Positions 18,408 through 27,463 of a stretch of 64,000 nt of DNA are shown piece after piece. Location of the stretch: contig NZ_CP132911.1 in the NCBI RefSeq assembly GCF_036320485.1, positions 1,922,001-1,986,000 of the forward strand. Reading direction: 5' to 3'. This DNA comes from Dyella sp. A6 (GTDB taxonomy: Bacteria; Pseudomonadota; Gammaproteobacteria; Xanthomonadales; Rhodanobacteraceae). Both the position numbers and the translations under genes were made by a program. Below the pieces are notes generated by a model. It saw only the letters and a program-made list of their open reading frames with translations. It was not told the origin of the DNA and did not search any database. The stretch's first letter is position 1. Every line of letters begins with the position of its first letter.

Positions 18408-19942
18408 ATATGCCTAACTCCAAGCGCGCCCTGCCCGGCCGCCTGATCCTGTCGGTCGCACTGGCCTCGCTGCTTGCCGGCTGCGCCATCGCACCGGCGA
18501 AACTCAAGCACCCGGTATTGCGCGACGACGTTCCGCTGGCCGGTCTGCAGCTTCCCACCCGGGCCGGCTGGCCCACCGCCGAGTGGTGGCGCAGCTATCA
18601 CGACACGCAACTGGACAGCCTGATGGCACAGGCACTCCGACAGTCGCCCAGCCTGTCGCAGGCGCATGCCCGGGTACGTACCGCCGAACAGTCCGTCCGG
18701 CTGGCGGCGGCACAGGCGGGACTGACCGTCAACGGCAATGCCCAGGTCAGTCGCCAGCGAATCAGCGAGCACGGCCTGATGCCGCCAAAACTGCTCGGCT
18801 TCACCTGGTACAACCAGGCCGATCTCGGCGTGCAGTTCCAGTACGAGTTCGACTGGTGGGGCAAGAAACGCGACGCCATCGACGCCGCGCTGGATCAGGC
18901 ACATGCCGCTGAAGCGCAGCGTAGTGCCGCGGCCCTGGCCATCGAGAATGCCGTGGCGGACACCTACTTCGGCTGGCTCGCCGACGAGGCAAGACTGGCC
19001 CTGGCGAACAAGGCCGTCGCCACCCAGCAACAACTGCTAAGGATTGCCCGGCTGCGTGTCGCTCGTGGCGTGGACCTGTCGGATACCGTACAGCAGGCCA
19101 CCTCCAACCTGGCGGCCGCACGCCAACTCGCCTTGACGATCGACAGCTCGGCACGCATTCGCAAGGTGGCCCTGGCCGCCCTGCTGGGCGTGGACACCGA
19201 TCACCTGCCAGCCCTGCACCCGCGCCAGCTGCCGGCCGTCAGCGGTGCACTTCCGGCCAATGCACGCATCGACCTTATCGCCCGACGTCCCGACATCGCA
19301 GCCAGTCGCTGGGAGGTGGAGGCGGCGCTGAAACAGACCGACGAGGCGCGCGCCCAGTTCTTCCCCGACATCAGCATCAGCGCCATGGCTGGCCTGTCCA
19401 GCACCGACCAGGCCACCCCGGCCCTGTTCGGCGGAGGCGGCAGCGGCAGTCTAGGCAATCTCTTCAGCGCCGGCAGCCGGGTCTTCAACCTGACCCCGGC
19501 CATCCACCTCCCGATCTTCGAGGGCGGTCGATTGAGGGCCGCCTATGGCGTCAGCCGCGCCCAGTTGGATGCCGCCGTGTCGCAATACAACGCCGTGGTG
19601 ACCGACGCCGCACGTGACGTCGCCACCCAGGCACTGAGCGCCGAACAGATTGCCTCACGCCGGCGCCAACAGGCCACGCAACTGCAGGCCGACCGCGAGT
19701 TGCTGGCCGCTGCACAGGCCCGTGTACGCCAGGGCGTGCTCGATGCCAGGACCAGCCTCGCCGCCACGGCTCGACTGCTGCAGCAGCAGGACACCTCCAT
19801 CAGCCTGCATGCGCAGGCGCTGAGCACGGACCTTGCCTTGATCAAGGCGCTCGGCGGTGGCTATGACATGCCCACACCTGGCCAGCAGCGACCGACAACC
19901 CATTCGACAAAGACATCCACTTCCGGAGCCCCTACCCCATGA
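18404..19942 (+). CDS. Outer membrane efflux lipoprotein (OprM/NodT family)
   Basis: A 512-residue TolC-like outer-membrane factor with a lipoprotein signal (LLAGCAIA, Cys about 27). It contains two internal outer-membrane-efflux repeats, recognisable by WWRSYHDTQLDSLMAQAL, IARRPDIAASRWEVEAALKQ and HLPIFEGGRLRAAY. It forms the trimeric exit duct for the EmrAB-type pump encoded next. Its start overlaps the marR stop and its stop overlaps the emrA start, both as ATGA. Confidence 0.93.
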   Translation: MNMPNSKRALPGRLILSVALASLLAGCAIAPAKLKHPVLRDDVPLAGLQLPTRAGWPTAEWWRSYHDTQLDSLMAQALRQSPSLSQAHARVRTAEQSVRLAAAQAGLTVNGNAQVSRQRISEHGLMPPKLLGFTWYNQADLGVQFQYEFDWWGKKRDAIDAALDQAHAAEAQRSAAALAIENAVADTYFGWLADEARLALANKAVATQQQLLRIARLRVARGVDLSDTVQQATSNLAAARQLALTIDSSARIRKVALAALLGVDTDHLPALHPRQLPAVSGALPANARIDLIARRPDIAASRWEVEAALKQTDEARAQFFPDISISAMAGLSSTDQATPALFGGGGSGSLGNLFSAGSRVFNLTPAIHLPIFEGGRLRAAYGVSRAQLDAAVSQYNAVVTDAARDVATQALSAEQIASRRRQQATQLQADRELLAAAQARVRQGVLDARTSLAATARLLQQQDTSISLHAQALSTDLALIKALGGGYDMPTPGQQRPTTHSTKTSTSGAPTP

Positions 19943-21147
19943 GCGCGAACGCCTCCGCCGTATCCAGCGGCGACAACGACAGCGGCATGGCCGCGAAGGA
20001 TCCCGCCAAGCGCCGACGCGCCCTGCTGATCGTCGTCAGCATCTTTCTCCTGGCGGCTCTGGCCTGGTTCCTGCTGTGGCTGTTTGTATTCTCCATCCGC
20101 GAGAGCACCGACAACGCCTATGTCGGCGGCAACCAGGTCGCCATCTCCTCGCAGGTGCCGGGCACGGTGGTGGCGATCATGGCCGACGACACCGAGCACG
20201 TGAAGGCCGGACAGGCGCTGGTGAAGCTGGACCCCACCGATGCGAACGTGCGCCTGCGCCAGGCCAGCAGCGCCCTTGCCATGGCTGTGCGGCAGGTTCG
20301 CGAACAGACCGATTCCGCCGATGCCGCAGACGCCGCCGTGGCCGCACGCAAGGTCCAGCTGGCACAGGCGCAATCCGACCTCCGACGCCACCAGCCACTG
20401 CTCGCCGCGCACGCCGAGTCGCCCGAGATCGTGCAGCACCTGCGTGATGCCGTCGCCCAGGCACAGGCCGCACTCGATACGGCGACGGCGCAGGCCCGCG
20501 CCGCGCATGCGGCCATCACCGGCACCGATATCGCCGACAACCCCGCCGTGCAGCAGGCCCGTGCGAACTTCCGCGCGGCCTGGATCGCCGCGCAGCGCGA
20601 TACCATCGTGGCCCCGGTTTCCGGCTACGTGGCCCAGCGCAGCGTGCAACTGGGCAACAGCGTACAGCCCGGCCAGCAACTGATGACCGTGGTGCCGCTG
20701 CACCATCTTTGGGTGGATGCGAATTTCAAGGAAGGCCAGCTGCGCCACATACGTATCGGCCAGCCGGTGAAGATGACTACCGACCTCTACGGCAGCGACG
20801 TCGTCTATCACGGCAAGGTGATCGGTCTCGGTGCCGGTACCGGCAGCGTGTTCTCGCTGCTGCCAGCACAAAATGCCACCGGCAACTGGATCAAGGTGGT
20901 CCAGCGCGTACCGGTGCGCATTTCGCTGGAGGACAAGGAACTGGATCGGCACCCGCTGCGTATCGGCCTGTCGGCCGATGCCGTGGTCGACATCCGCAAT
21001 GACAACGGCCCCGTGCTGGCACAGGGCGAAGCCCAGCCTGCCGCGGTGACCGATGTCTACGACAAGGTCGCCAGCCAGGCCGATGCGGAGGCCGACAAGA
21101 TCATCCGCGCCAACCTCAACCCAAGCGCGACCCCGAGCGCGCCCTGA
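19939..21147 (+). CDS. emrA: EmrA/HlyD-type periplasmic adaptor
   Basis: A 402-residue membrane-fusion protein. One N-terminal helix (about 33-54) is followed by the lipoyl half-motif (ISSQVPGTVVAIMADDTEHV), a long alpha-helical hairpin rich in Ala/Gln/Arg, and the second half APVSGYVAQRSVQLGNSVQP. It bridges the inner-membrane MFS pump and the outer-membrane channel. It overlaps the upstream gene by four bases. Confidence 0.93.
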   Translation: MSANASAVSSGDNDSGMAAKDPAKRRRALLIVVSIFLLAALAWFLLWLFVFSIRESTDNAYVGGNQVAISSQVPGTVVAIMADDTEHVKAGQALVKLDPTDANVRLRQASSALAMAVRQVREQTDSADAADAAVAARKVQLAQAQSDLRRHQPLLAAHAESPEIVQHLRDAVAQAQAALDTATAQARAAHAAITGTDIADNPAVQQARANFRAAWIAAQRDTIVAPVSGYVAQRSVQLGNSVQPGQQLMTVVPLHHLWVDANFKEGQLRHIRIGQPVKMTTDLYGSDVVYHGKVIGLGAGTGSVFSLLPAQNATGNWIKVVQRVPVRISLEDKELDRHPLRIGLSADAVVDIRNDNGPVLAQGEAQPAAVTDVYDKVASQADAEADKIIRANLNPSATPSAP

Positions 21148-21177
21148 CGACCGTCAAGCCACGGACTCCCCCAGACC

Positions 21178-22728
21178 ATGTCCGCAACGCCAGATAACGC
21201 CGCCCCGCCCAAGCCGTTGCAAGGCCTGCCGCTGGTGCTGCTTACCATCGCAGTCGGTTTCAGCACCTTCATGGAGGTGCTGGACATGACCATCGTCAAT
21301 GTGTCCGTGCCCCACATCTCAGGCAGCCTTGGCGTCAGCCCGAACGAGGGCACTTGGGCCATCAGTTCGTACGCGCTGGCCAGCGCGATCATGCAGCCCT
21401 TGACCGGCTGGCTGGCACGACGGTTCGGCGAAGTACGCACCTTCACTGTTTCGGTGCTGCTGTTTGTCACCTTCTCCATGCTGTGCGGTCTGGCCACGTC
21501 CATGCCGATGCTGGTGGTCTGCCGGCTGATGCAGGGCGCCGGCTCCGGCCCGATGGTCGCGCTGTCGCTGACCCTGCTGCTGTCGAGCTACCCCAAGGAG
21601 CGCCAGGGCATCGCACTGGCACTGTGGGCCATGACGGTGGTGGTGGCGCCGATCTTCGGCCCTATCCTGGGCGGCTGGATTACCGACAACATGTCCTGGC
21701 CATGGATCTTCTACATCAACCTGCCGGTAGGCCTGCTCGCGGCGGCCATCACCTGGACAGTCCTGCACAAGCGCGAAACACGGACCGCCAAGGTCCCGAT
21801 CGATATGATCGGGCTGATGCTGCTGGTCGCGGGCGTCGGCTGTCTGCAGTTCATGCTGGACAACGGCAACGACCACGATTGGTTCGCCTCCCCGCTGATC
21901 CTCACGCTGGGCATCATCGCCGCCGTCAGCCTGACCTTTCTCGTGGTCTGGGAGATCCACGCCAAGCACCCGATCGTCGACCTGTCACTGTTCAAACAGC
22001 GCAATTTTACGGTCGGCGTGATCGCACTGACGCTCGGCATGTTCGCGTTCTTCGGCATCAATGTGGTGTTTCCGCTGTGGCTGCAGGTGGACCTGGGTTA
22101 CACCGCGACCTGGGCCGGCCTTGCCTCGGCCCCGGTCGGCGTACTGGCCTTCCTGTTGTCGCCGATACTTGGGCGCAACATGCACAAGCTGGAACTGCGC
22201 GCAGTCGTGACGTTCTCGTTCGTGGTATTCGCCCTTACCTCGTACTGGTTCTCACGCTTCGACAGCTCCGCGTCGTTCGGCGCCTTGGCGTTGCCACGCT
22301 TTGTGATGGGCCTGGCGATTCCCTGCTTTTTCATCCCGCTGAACCAGATCTACCTGTCCGGCCTGCCGGTGACGGAAATCGCCAGCGCTTCCGGGCTGTC
22401 AAATTTTTGCCGCACGATGGGGTCGAGCATGTCGACCGCGATCACAGTCACGCTCTGGCAGCATCGTGGCGAACTGCACCACGCAACGCTCACCGAGTAC
22501 GTCAACAAGGCCGAACCTGCGACGACCCACTTCATGGACATGTTGTCGCATACCGGACTTTCGCATGTGCAGATACTGGGCGTGATGGACCGCCTGGTGA
22601 CACGGGAATCGCTGACCTTGGCCGTGAACGACGTCTTCTTCGCCTGTGCGGTCCTGTTCGTGCTGCTGATTCCGCTGCTGTGGTTCGCCAGACCCCCGTT
22701 CGGCAGCGCCGGCGCAGCGGGACATTGA
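21178..22728 (+). CDS. emrB: EmrB-type MFS multidrug exporter (DHA2 family, 14 TM)
   Basis: A 516-residue drug:H+ antiporter with about 14 membrane helices. Motif C-like VLDMTIVNVSVPHISGSLG near residue 38, the loop motif GWLARRFGEVR, and GPILGGWITDN identify the DHA2/EmrB group. It is the last gene of the marR-led operon, followed by a perfect 15-bp hairpin. Substrates are not predictable from sequence; EmrAB pumps often export hydrophobic weak acids and uncouplers. Confidence 0.94.
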   Translation: MSATPDNAAPPKPLQGLPLVLLTIAVGFSTFMEVLDMTIVNVSVPHISGSLGVSPNEGTWAISSYALASAIMQPLTGWLARRFGEVRTFTVSVLLFVTFSMLCGLATSMPMLVVCRLMQGAGSGPMVALSLTLLLSSYPKERQGIALALWAMTVVVAPIFGPILGGWITDNMSWPWIFYINLPVGLLAAAITWTVLHKRETRTAKVPIDMIGLMLLVAGVGCLQFMLDNGNDHDWFASPLILTLGIIAAVSLTFLVVWEIHAKHPIVDLSLFKQRNFTVGVIALTLGMFAFFGINVVFPLWLQVDLGYTATWAGLASAPVGVLAFLLSPILGRNMHKLELRAVVTFSFVVFALTSYWFSRFDSSASFGALALPRFVMGLAIPCFFIPLNQIYLSGLPVTEIASASGLSNFCRTMGSSMSTAITVTLWQHRGELHHATLTEYVNKAEPATTHFMDMLSHTGLSHVQILGVMDRLVTRESLTLAVNDVFFACAVLFVLLIPLLWFARPPFGSAGAAGH

Positions 22729-22750
22729 GGCCATGGAGCATTGATTCGAC

Positions 22751-22784
22751 TGGTTTTGCTGCACTCTCCAGTGCAGCAAAACCA
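22751..22784. terminator. Perfect 15-bp hairpin between emrB and phaR
   Basis: Arms 22751-22765 and 22770-22784 are exactly complementary with a CTCC loop. No T-run follows, so termination would be weak. The arms contain CTGC and GCAG, the half-sites reported for PhaR in Paracoccus, so it may instead be the phaR operator. Both readings are inferences. Confidence 0.5.
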
Positions 22785-22832
22785 TGCCTTTCGTGACTGG
22801 TGCGGCGCAATAACTTCTGTTAGGTTGCCCGC

Positions 22833-23327
22833 ATGGCACAAGCAACCCGCATCATCAAGAAGTATCCGAACCGTCGGCTCTACGATACGGAGATCTCCAG
22901 CTACATCACGCTGGAAGAAGTTCGTCAGCTGGTGCTGGACGGCGAAACCTTCGAAGTCCGCGACGCCAAGAGCGGCGAGGACCTGACCCGCGCCGTGCTG
23001 CTGCAGATCATCTCCGAGCACGAGGAGAAGGGGCAGCCGATGCTGTCGCCGCAGCTGTTGCGGCAGATCATCCGCTTCTACGGCGACTCGCTGCAGGGCT
23101 TCATGGGGCCTTACCTGGAGCGCAGCCTGCAGGTCTTCCTGGACCAGCAGCAGCAGTTCCGCAACCAGCTCAACAACCTGATGGGCCAGACTCCGTGGTC
23201 GATGCTCAATGACCTGACCGAGCGCAACATGGACGCATGGAAGTCGATGCAGCGCGGCCTGCTCGATGCCGCAACCCAGGTTCAATCGGCCGCCACCGGC
23301 CAGCCGCCCCGCGGCTCCAAGAAGTAA
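22833..23327 (+). CDS. phaR: Polyhydroxyalkanoate synthesis repressor PhaR
   Basis: A 164-residue protein. The N-terminal DNA-binding region has KYPNRRLYDT and SSYITLEEV, the PHB/PHA accumulation regulator signature. It is followed by LLQIISEHEEKGQPMLSP and a central coiled region with QVFLDQQQQFRNQLNNLMG. PhaR senses PHA polymer and represses phasin genes and its own gene. The neighbour downstream is an acetoacetyl-CoA-reductase-like SDR, matching a PHA context. No PHA synthase lies in the window. Confidence 0.93.
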   Translation: MAQATRIIKKYPNRRLYDTEISSYITLEEVRQLVLDGETFEVRDAKSGEDLTRAVLLQIISEHEEKGQPMLSPQLLRQIIRFYGDSLQGFMGPYLERSLQVFLDQQQQFRNQLNNLMGQTPWSMLNDLTERNMDAWKSMQRGLLDAATQVQSAATGQPPRGSKK

Positions 23328-23409
23328 TAACCGCCCCGCCGGCGTCCCCGCCCCACGCGTTGCAGCACAGCATGTGCTGCTGCGCGCCATGAGCGTGAGT
23401 GATCGACAC

Positions 23410-24171
23410 ATGAACAAACCTACCCCCGACTCCCGTCTCGCCGTCGTCACGGGAGGCCTTGGCGGACTCGGCATCGAGATATGCCGGCAACTGGCACAGG
23501 CCGGCCGCCGCGTGGTGGCACTGGACCTGACCAGCCGGGCGGAACGCATCGATGCATTCCGGCAGACACTGGCCGAGTTCGGCGATGCCGTTGCGTTCGA
23601 ACCGGTCGACGTTTCCGACTACGAGGCCTGCGCGGCGACCGTCGCGCGCATTGAGTCCAGCCATGGCGGTATCGATGTACTGGTCAACGCTGCCGGCATC
23701 ACCCGCGACGCCAGCCTGCGCAAGATGACGCCACAGCAATGGCAAGACCTGCTGCGGGTGAACCTGGACGGCGTGTTCAACATGAGCCGTCCGGTGGTCG
23801 AAGGCATGTGTGCCCGGGGCTTCGGCCGCATCGTCAACATCAGTTCGGTAAACGGCCAGACCGGACAGTTCGGCCAGACCAACTACTCCGCCGCGAAAGC
23901 CGGCGTACACGGTTTCAGCATGGCGCTGGCCCGGGAAACCGCGCGCAAGGGCGTCACGGTCAACACGGTATCGCCGGGCTACTGCGATACACCAATGGTG
24001 GCCGCTGTGCCTGAAGATGTCCGCGCACAGATCGTGGCTGGCATTCCGGTTGGACGGCTCGGCGCACCTGCCGACATCGCACGTGCGGTCGTCTTCCTTG
24101 CCGCCGACGATGCCGGCTATATCACCGGTGCCAATCTGCCGGTCAACGGCGGCTACTTCATGAGCTTCTGA
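23410..24171 (+). CDS. phbB: Acetoacetyl-CoA reductase-like short-chain dehydrogenase
   Basis: A 253-residue SDR. The nucleotide-binding TGGLGGLG is at about residues 16-23, the conserved VLVNAAGITRD follows, then the catalytic Ser in NISSVNG and Tyr/Lys in YSAAKAG. The segments LRVNLDGVFNMSRPV and GQTGQFGQTNYSAAKAG resemble PhaB/PhbB, which reduces acetoacetyl-CoA to 3-hydroxybutyryl-CoA with NADPH. Its place after phaR supports this, though FabG-type ketoacyl reductases are close relatives. The start at 23410 is chosen; an ATG at 23389 (MSVSDRHM) is also in frame. Confidence 0.82.
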   Translation: MNKPTPDSRLAVVTGGLGGLGIEICRQLAQAGRRVVALDLTSRAERIDAFRQTLAEFGDAVAFEPVDVSDYEACAATVARIESSHGGIDVLVNAAGITRDASLRKMTPQQWQDLLRVNLDGVFNMSRPVVEGMCARGFGRIVNISSVNGQTGQFGQTNYSAAKAGVHGFSMALARETARKGVTVNTVSPGYCDTPMVAAVPEDVRAQIVAGIPVGRLGAPADIARAVVFLAADDAGYITGANLPVNGGYFMSF

Positions 24172-24306
24172 GCTGCCGCGCAACCGGGCAGTAGCCGGCA
24201 CTGATGGCCTGCGCGCCGTCATCACGGGCAACCTGGACCCGGTTCCGGTATTGCGGGAAATCACCGCTTGCGGAACAGTGGAGCACTGACCTTCACGGAA
24301 CCCGAC

Positions 24307-25677
24307 ATGACGCAACAGCCTCCCATCACTCTCATCGGCGGCGGTCTGGTCGGTGCGCTGCTCGGCATGTTGCTGGCACGCCGGGGATTCCGGGTCGAGC
24401 TGTTCGAGAAACGTCCCGATCCCCGCACGGCCGGCTTCATGGGTGGCCGTTCGATCAACCTTGCGCTGGCCGAACGAGGCCTGCATGCGCTGCGCCAGGC
24501 GGAACTGGCCGACGACGTGCTCGCCCATGCGGTGATGATGCGCGGCCGCATGGTGCATGCGCGCGACGGTGGCGCCGATCTGCAGCGCTACGGCGTGGAC
24601 GACAGCGAGGTGATCTGGTCGGTTTCGCGGGGTGCCCTCAACGTGCTGCTGCTGGATGCGGCCGAAGCGGCCGGGGTCAGCATGCATTTCGGCCAGGCAC
24701 TTACCGATGTGGACTTCGAAGCGCGCCGCATGCGCGTGGTCGACGCCGACGGACACGCACGCGAACATGACGCCAGCATCCTTATCGGGGCCGACGGCGC
24801 CGGCTCTACCCTGCGTGCGGCCATGGAAGTACGGCAGCCGCTGGGCATCCGGGTCGAGCCGCTCGGACATGGCTACAAGGAACTGGAGATTCCGCCCGCC
24901 GCCGGCGACGGTCGTGCGCGCTTCACGCTGGAGCCGAATGCGCTGCACATCTGGCCCCGCGGCGGTTACATGTGTATCGCCCTGCCGAACACCGAGGGCA
25001 GCTTCACTGTCACCCTGTTCCTGCCCGCCCAGGGTGCCCACCCCAGCTTTGCAGGCATGCCGGACGCCGCGGCCGCCATGCCGTTCTTCCGCGATGACTT
25101 TCCCGACCTGCTGCCGTTGATACCGCGCTTTGCCGAGGACTACGACGGCCACCCCGTTGGAACGCTTTCCACGCTCTACCTCGACCACTGGCATCTCGAT
25201 GGTCGCGCGCTGCTGATCGGCGATGCCGCCCATGCGATCGTTCCATTCCACGGACAGGGCATGAACTGCGGTTTCGAGGACACCGTGGTGCTGGCCGACC
25301 TGCTCGCCGGGAATGGGCGCGACAGCGCCGACGCCTTTGCCGAATTCCAGCGCATTCGCCAACCCAACGCGGATGCGATTGCCGAAATGGCGCTGGAAAA
25401 CTACGTGGAAATGCGCGACTCGGTCGCGGATCCGCATTACCTCGCCCGGCGCCAGCTTGGCTCGTTGCTGGCCGCCCGCATCCCCGAGCACTACATGGCG
25501 CGCTACCGCATGGTGACCTTCACTCACCTGCCCTATGCCTACGCGCTGGAGCGAGGGCGTCAGCAGGATGCCCTGCTACGCCGACTGCTCGACGGCAGCA
25601 CCGACGCGCATGCCGTCGACCTGGACGCGGCCGTCGCCGCGTTCCGCTCGGAACTGCCGACGCTGCCCCGTGGATGA
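24307..25677 (+). CDS. kmo: Kynurenine 3-monooxygenase
   Basis: A 456-residue FAD-dependent monooxygenase converting L-kynurenine to 3-hydroxykynurenine with NADPH and O2. It has the Rossmann GGGLVGALLG at residues 12-21, the KMO-specific FMGGRSINLALAERG, the IGADGAGS motif and the second FAD motif GDAAHAIVPFHGQGMN. The start at 24307 (MTQQPPITLIGGG) places the FAD motif normally. In Xanthomonadales this enzyme belongs to the tryptophan-to-quinolinate route for NAD synthesis. No other kynurenine-pathway gene is adjacent. Confidence 0.93.
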   Translation: MTQQPPITLIGGGLVGALLGMLLARRGFRVELFEKRPDPRTAGFMGGRSINLALAERGLHALRQAELADDVLAHAVMMRGRMVHARDGGADLQRYGVDDSEVIWSVSRGALNVLLLDAAEAAGVSMHFGQALTDVDFEARRMRVVDADGHAREHDASILIGADGAGSTLRAAMEVRQPLGIRVEPLGHGYKELEIPPAAGDGRARFTLEPNALHIWPRGGYMCIALPNTEGSFTVTLFLPAQGAHPSFAGMPDAAAAMPFFRDDFPDLLPLIPRFAEDYDGHPVGTLSTLYLDHWHLDGRALLIGDAAHAIVPFHGQGMNCGFEDTVVLADLLAGNGRDSADAFAEFQRIRQPNADAIAEMALENYVEMRDSVADPHYLARRQLGSLLAARIPEHYMARYRMVTFTHLPYAYALERGRQQDALLRRLLDGSTDAHAVDLDAAVAAFRSELPTLPRG

Positions 25678-26083
25678 AACCCTGCTCGCCGCCTACCGTG
25701 CCACCGCCTATCGGGTGCGGCTGGCTCGCGGCGGCTGTGCGACGCTACGGGTCGACTTTGTTCCGCCCACAGCGTTGCGGTCATGCATCGGCCATCGGAC
25801 ATGGAGTTTCATCACCGCATGCAACCCGGGTTCGCGTCCGCAGCCTGCCGCGGTCAATCGTCGCGCCCAGCGCAGCCTGCTCGATGCCGTGCGGCAATTG
25901 CCGGAAACCGTATCGGTCCATGCCGCCTGCGGCAGCGGCAACGACGGCTGGCGCGAACCCAGCCTGTTCGTCGTCGGACCGGAACGATCGACTATGGACA
26001 CATTGGCCAGACGATATGGGCAGAACGCCTACCTGCATGGCCACGGCACGCTGCCGGCACAGCTTCGCCTGCTGCATGGGTGA
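25670..26083 (+). CDS. DUF3293 family protein
   Basis: A 137-residue protein. The frame begins with a GTG at 25670, overlapping the end of kmo by 8 bases. The core WSFITACNPGSRPQ followed by NRRAQRSLLDAV is the DUF3293 signature, and EPSLFVVG with GQNAYLHG lies towards the end. It is cytosolic with no known activity. The overlap with kmo suggests translational coupling. The GTG start is chosen because no ATG in this frame precedes the conserved core. Confidence 0.75.
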   Translation: MDETLLAAYRATAYRVRLARGGCATLRVDFVPPTALRSCIGHRTWSFITACNPGSRPQPAAVNRRAQRSLLDAVRQLPETVSVHAACGSGNDGWREPSLFVVGPERSTMDTLARRYGQNAYLHGHGTLPAQLRLLHG

Positions 26084-26131
26084 CCCGGCGGCAGTCCACC
26101 GCATGGACAAGCCCACGGCTGCTTGCTAACA

Positions 26132-26776
26132 ATGACGGGAATGACAGCCCCCGCTTCCGTCACGCCGCTGCTCGAGGCCCGCGCCTTGCGCTTCCACCGT
26201 CAGGACGAACCTGTGTTCGGCCCGCTGGATTTCTGCCTGCACCCGGGCGAGCTGACCCTGATCGAGGGCGACAACGGCAGCGGCAAGACCACCTTGATGC
26301 GCATTCTCACCGGCCTGCTGCACGCCGAGGAAGGCGAGTTGCTGTGGCTTGGACAACCGCTGCGACGCGAGCATTGCGTGGGCGAAATCGCGTTCCTTGG
26401 CCACCAACTGGGTCTGAAGACCGAGCTGACCGTGCAGGAGAACCTGCACGTAGCGATCGGCCTCTACGGTCGGCGTGACGGCGCGGATATCGCGCAGGTG
26501 CTGGACGATGTGGGCCTGACCGGCTATGCCGACGAGCCGGTACGCCGGCTTTCAGCGGGCCAGAAGAAGCGCGCTGCACTGGCGCGGCTGCTGCTGATTC
26601 CCGCCACCCTGTGGCTACTCGACGAGCCCTACGCCAACCTCGACCGCACTGGCATCGAACTGGTCAACCGGCTGCTGGCCGAACACATCGCACGCGGAGG
26701 CTCGGCACTGGTCACCAGCCACGGCGCGGTGAGTTTCCACGGCGGCGAGCCGAAGCGCATCCGGATGCAGGCATGA
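26132..26776 (+). CDS. ccmA: Heme exporter ATPase CcmA
   Basis: A 214-residue ABC ATPase of the System I cytochrome c maturation machine. With CcmB and CcmC it drives release of haem-loaded CcmE. Walker A GDNGSGKTT, signature LSAGQKKR and Walker B LWLLDEPYANLD are intact. The start at 26132 is an ATG; a second in-frame ATG at 26141 has a closer GGGA, so the exact start is uncertain. It is the first gene of a tightly packed ccmABCDEFGHI operon. Confidence 0.94.
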   Translation: MTGMTAPASVTPLLEARALRFHRQDEPVFGPLDFCLHPGELTLIEGDNGSGKTTLMRILTGLLHAEEGELLWLGQPLRREHCVGEIAFLGHQLGLKTELTVQENLHVAIGLYGRRDGADIAQVLDDVGLTGYADEPVRRLSAGQKKRAALARLLLIPATLWLLDEPYANLDRTGIELVNRLLAEHIARGGSALVTSHGAVSFHGGEPKRIRMQA

Positions 26777-27459
26777 TCCAGGCGCCTCTTCCGCAAGCCT
26801 GTGCCGCTCTGCTGCGACGCGACCTGACCCTGGCCTGGCGGCAACGCGGCGACATGGCCCTGCCGGTGCTGTATGCGCTGATCGTGGCCACCCTGTTCCC
26901 GTTCGCCCTGGGGCCGGATCTTGTGCTGCTGCGACGCATCGCCAGCGGCGTCGTGCTGGTGACCGTACTGCTAGCCATGTTGCTGGCGCTGGATGCGATG
27001 TTCCGCGGCGACCTGGAAGACGGCTCGCTGGAGCAACTGATGCTGTCACCGCAACCGTTGGCGCTGATGCTGGGCATGAAGATCCTCGCGCACTGGCTCA
27101 CCACCGCGCTGCCGTTGATCGTCATCGCACCACTGCTGGCCAGCCTGCTGCATCTGCCGTGGGCCGTGATGCCCGTACTGCTGCTGGCGCTGCTGCTGGC
27201 AACGCCGTTGATCAGTCTGCTCGGCGCCGTGCTCGTAGCGCTGACGGCCGGCAGTCGACGCTCTGGTATGCTGCTCGCGCTGATGCTTCTGCCGCTGTGC
27301 GTACCGGTGGTTATCTTCGCCGCTGGCACTCTTGCAGCTGCCCAACAGGGGCTGCCATGGATCGCCCCCATCGCCTGGCTGGGCGCTGCACTGGTGCTCG
27401 CCGTGTTGCTTGCCCCCATGGCCTGCGCCGCCGCCCTCCGTATCGCCCTGGATACCTGA
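26773..27459 (+). CDS. ccmB: Heme exporter membrane protein CcmB
   Basis: A 228-residue protein with six predicted helices, starting within the ccmA stop (ATGA). FRGDLEDGSLEQLMLSP after the second helix is the CcmB cytosolic signature that contacts CcmA. It is part of the CcmABCD complex in the cytoplasmic membrane. Confidence 0.94.
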   Translation: MIQAPLPQACAALLRRDLTLAWRQRGDMALPVLYALIVATLFPFALGPDLVLLRRIASGVVLVTVLLAMLLALDAMFRGDLEDGSLEQLMLSPQPLALMLGMKILAHWLTTALPLIVIAPLLASLLHLPWAVMPVLLLALLLATPLISLLGAVLVALTAGSRRSGMLLALMLLPLCVPVVIFAAGTLAAAQQGLPWIAPIAWLGAALVLAVLLAPMACAAALRIALDT

Positions 27460-27463
27460 CGAC

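Noticed and set aside
23206..25527. Long minus-strand frame (773 codons) opposite phbB and kmo
   Set aside because: Antisense shadow of two clear plus-strand enzymes; no family motif and low-complexity composition.
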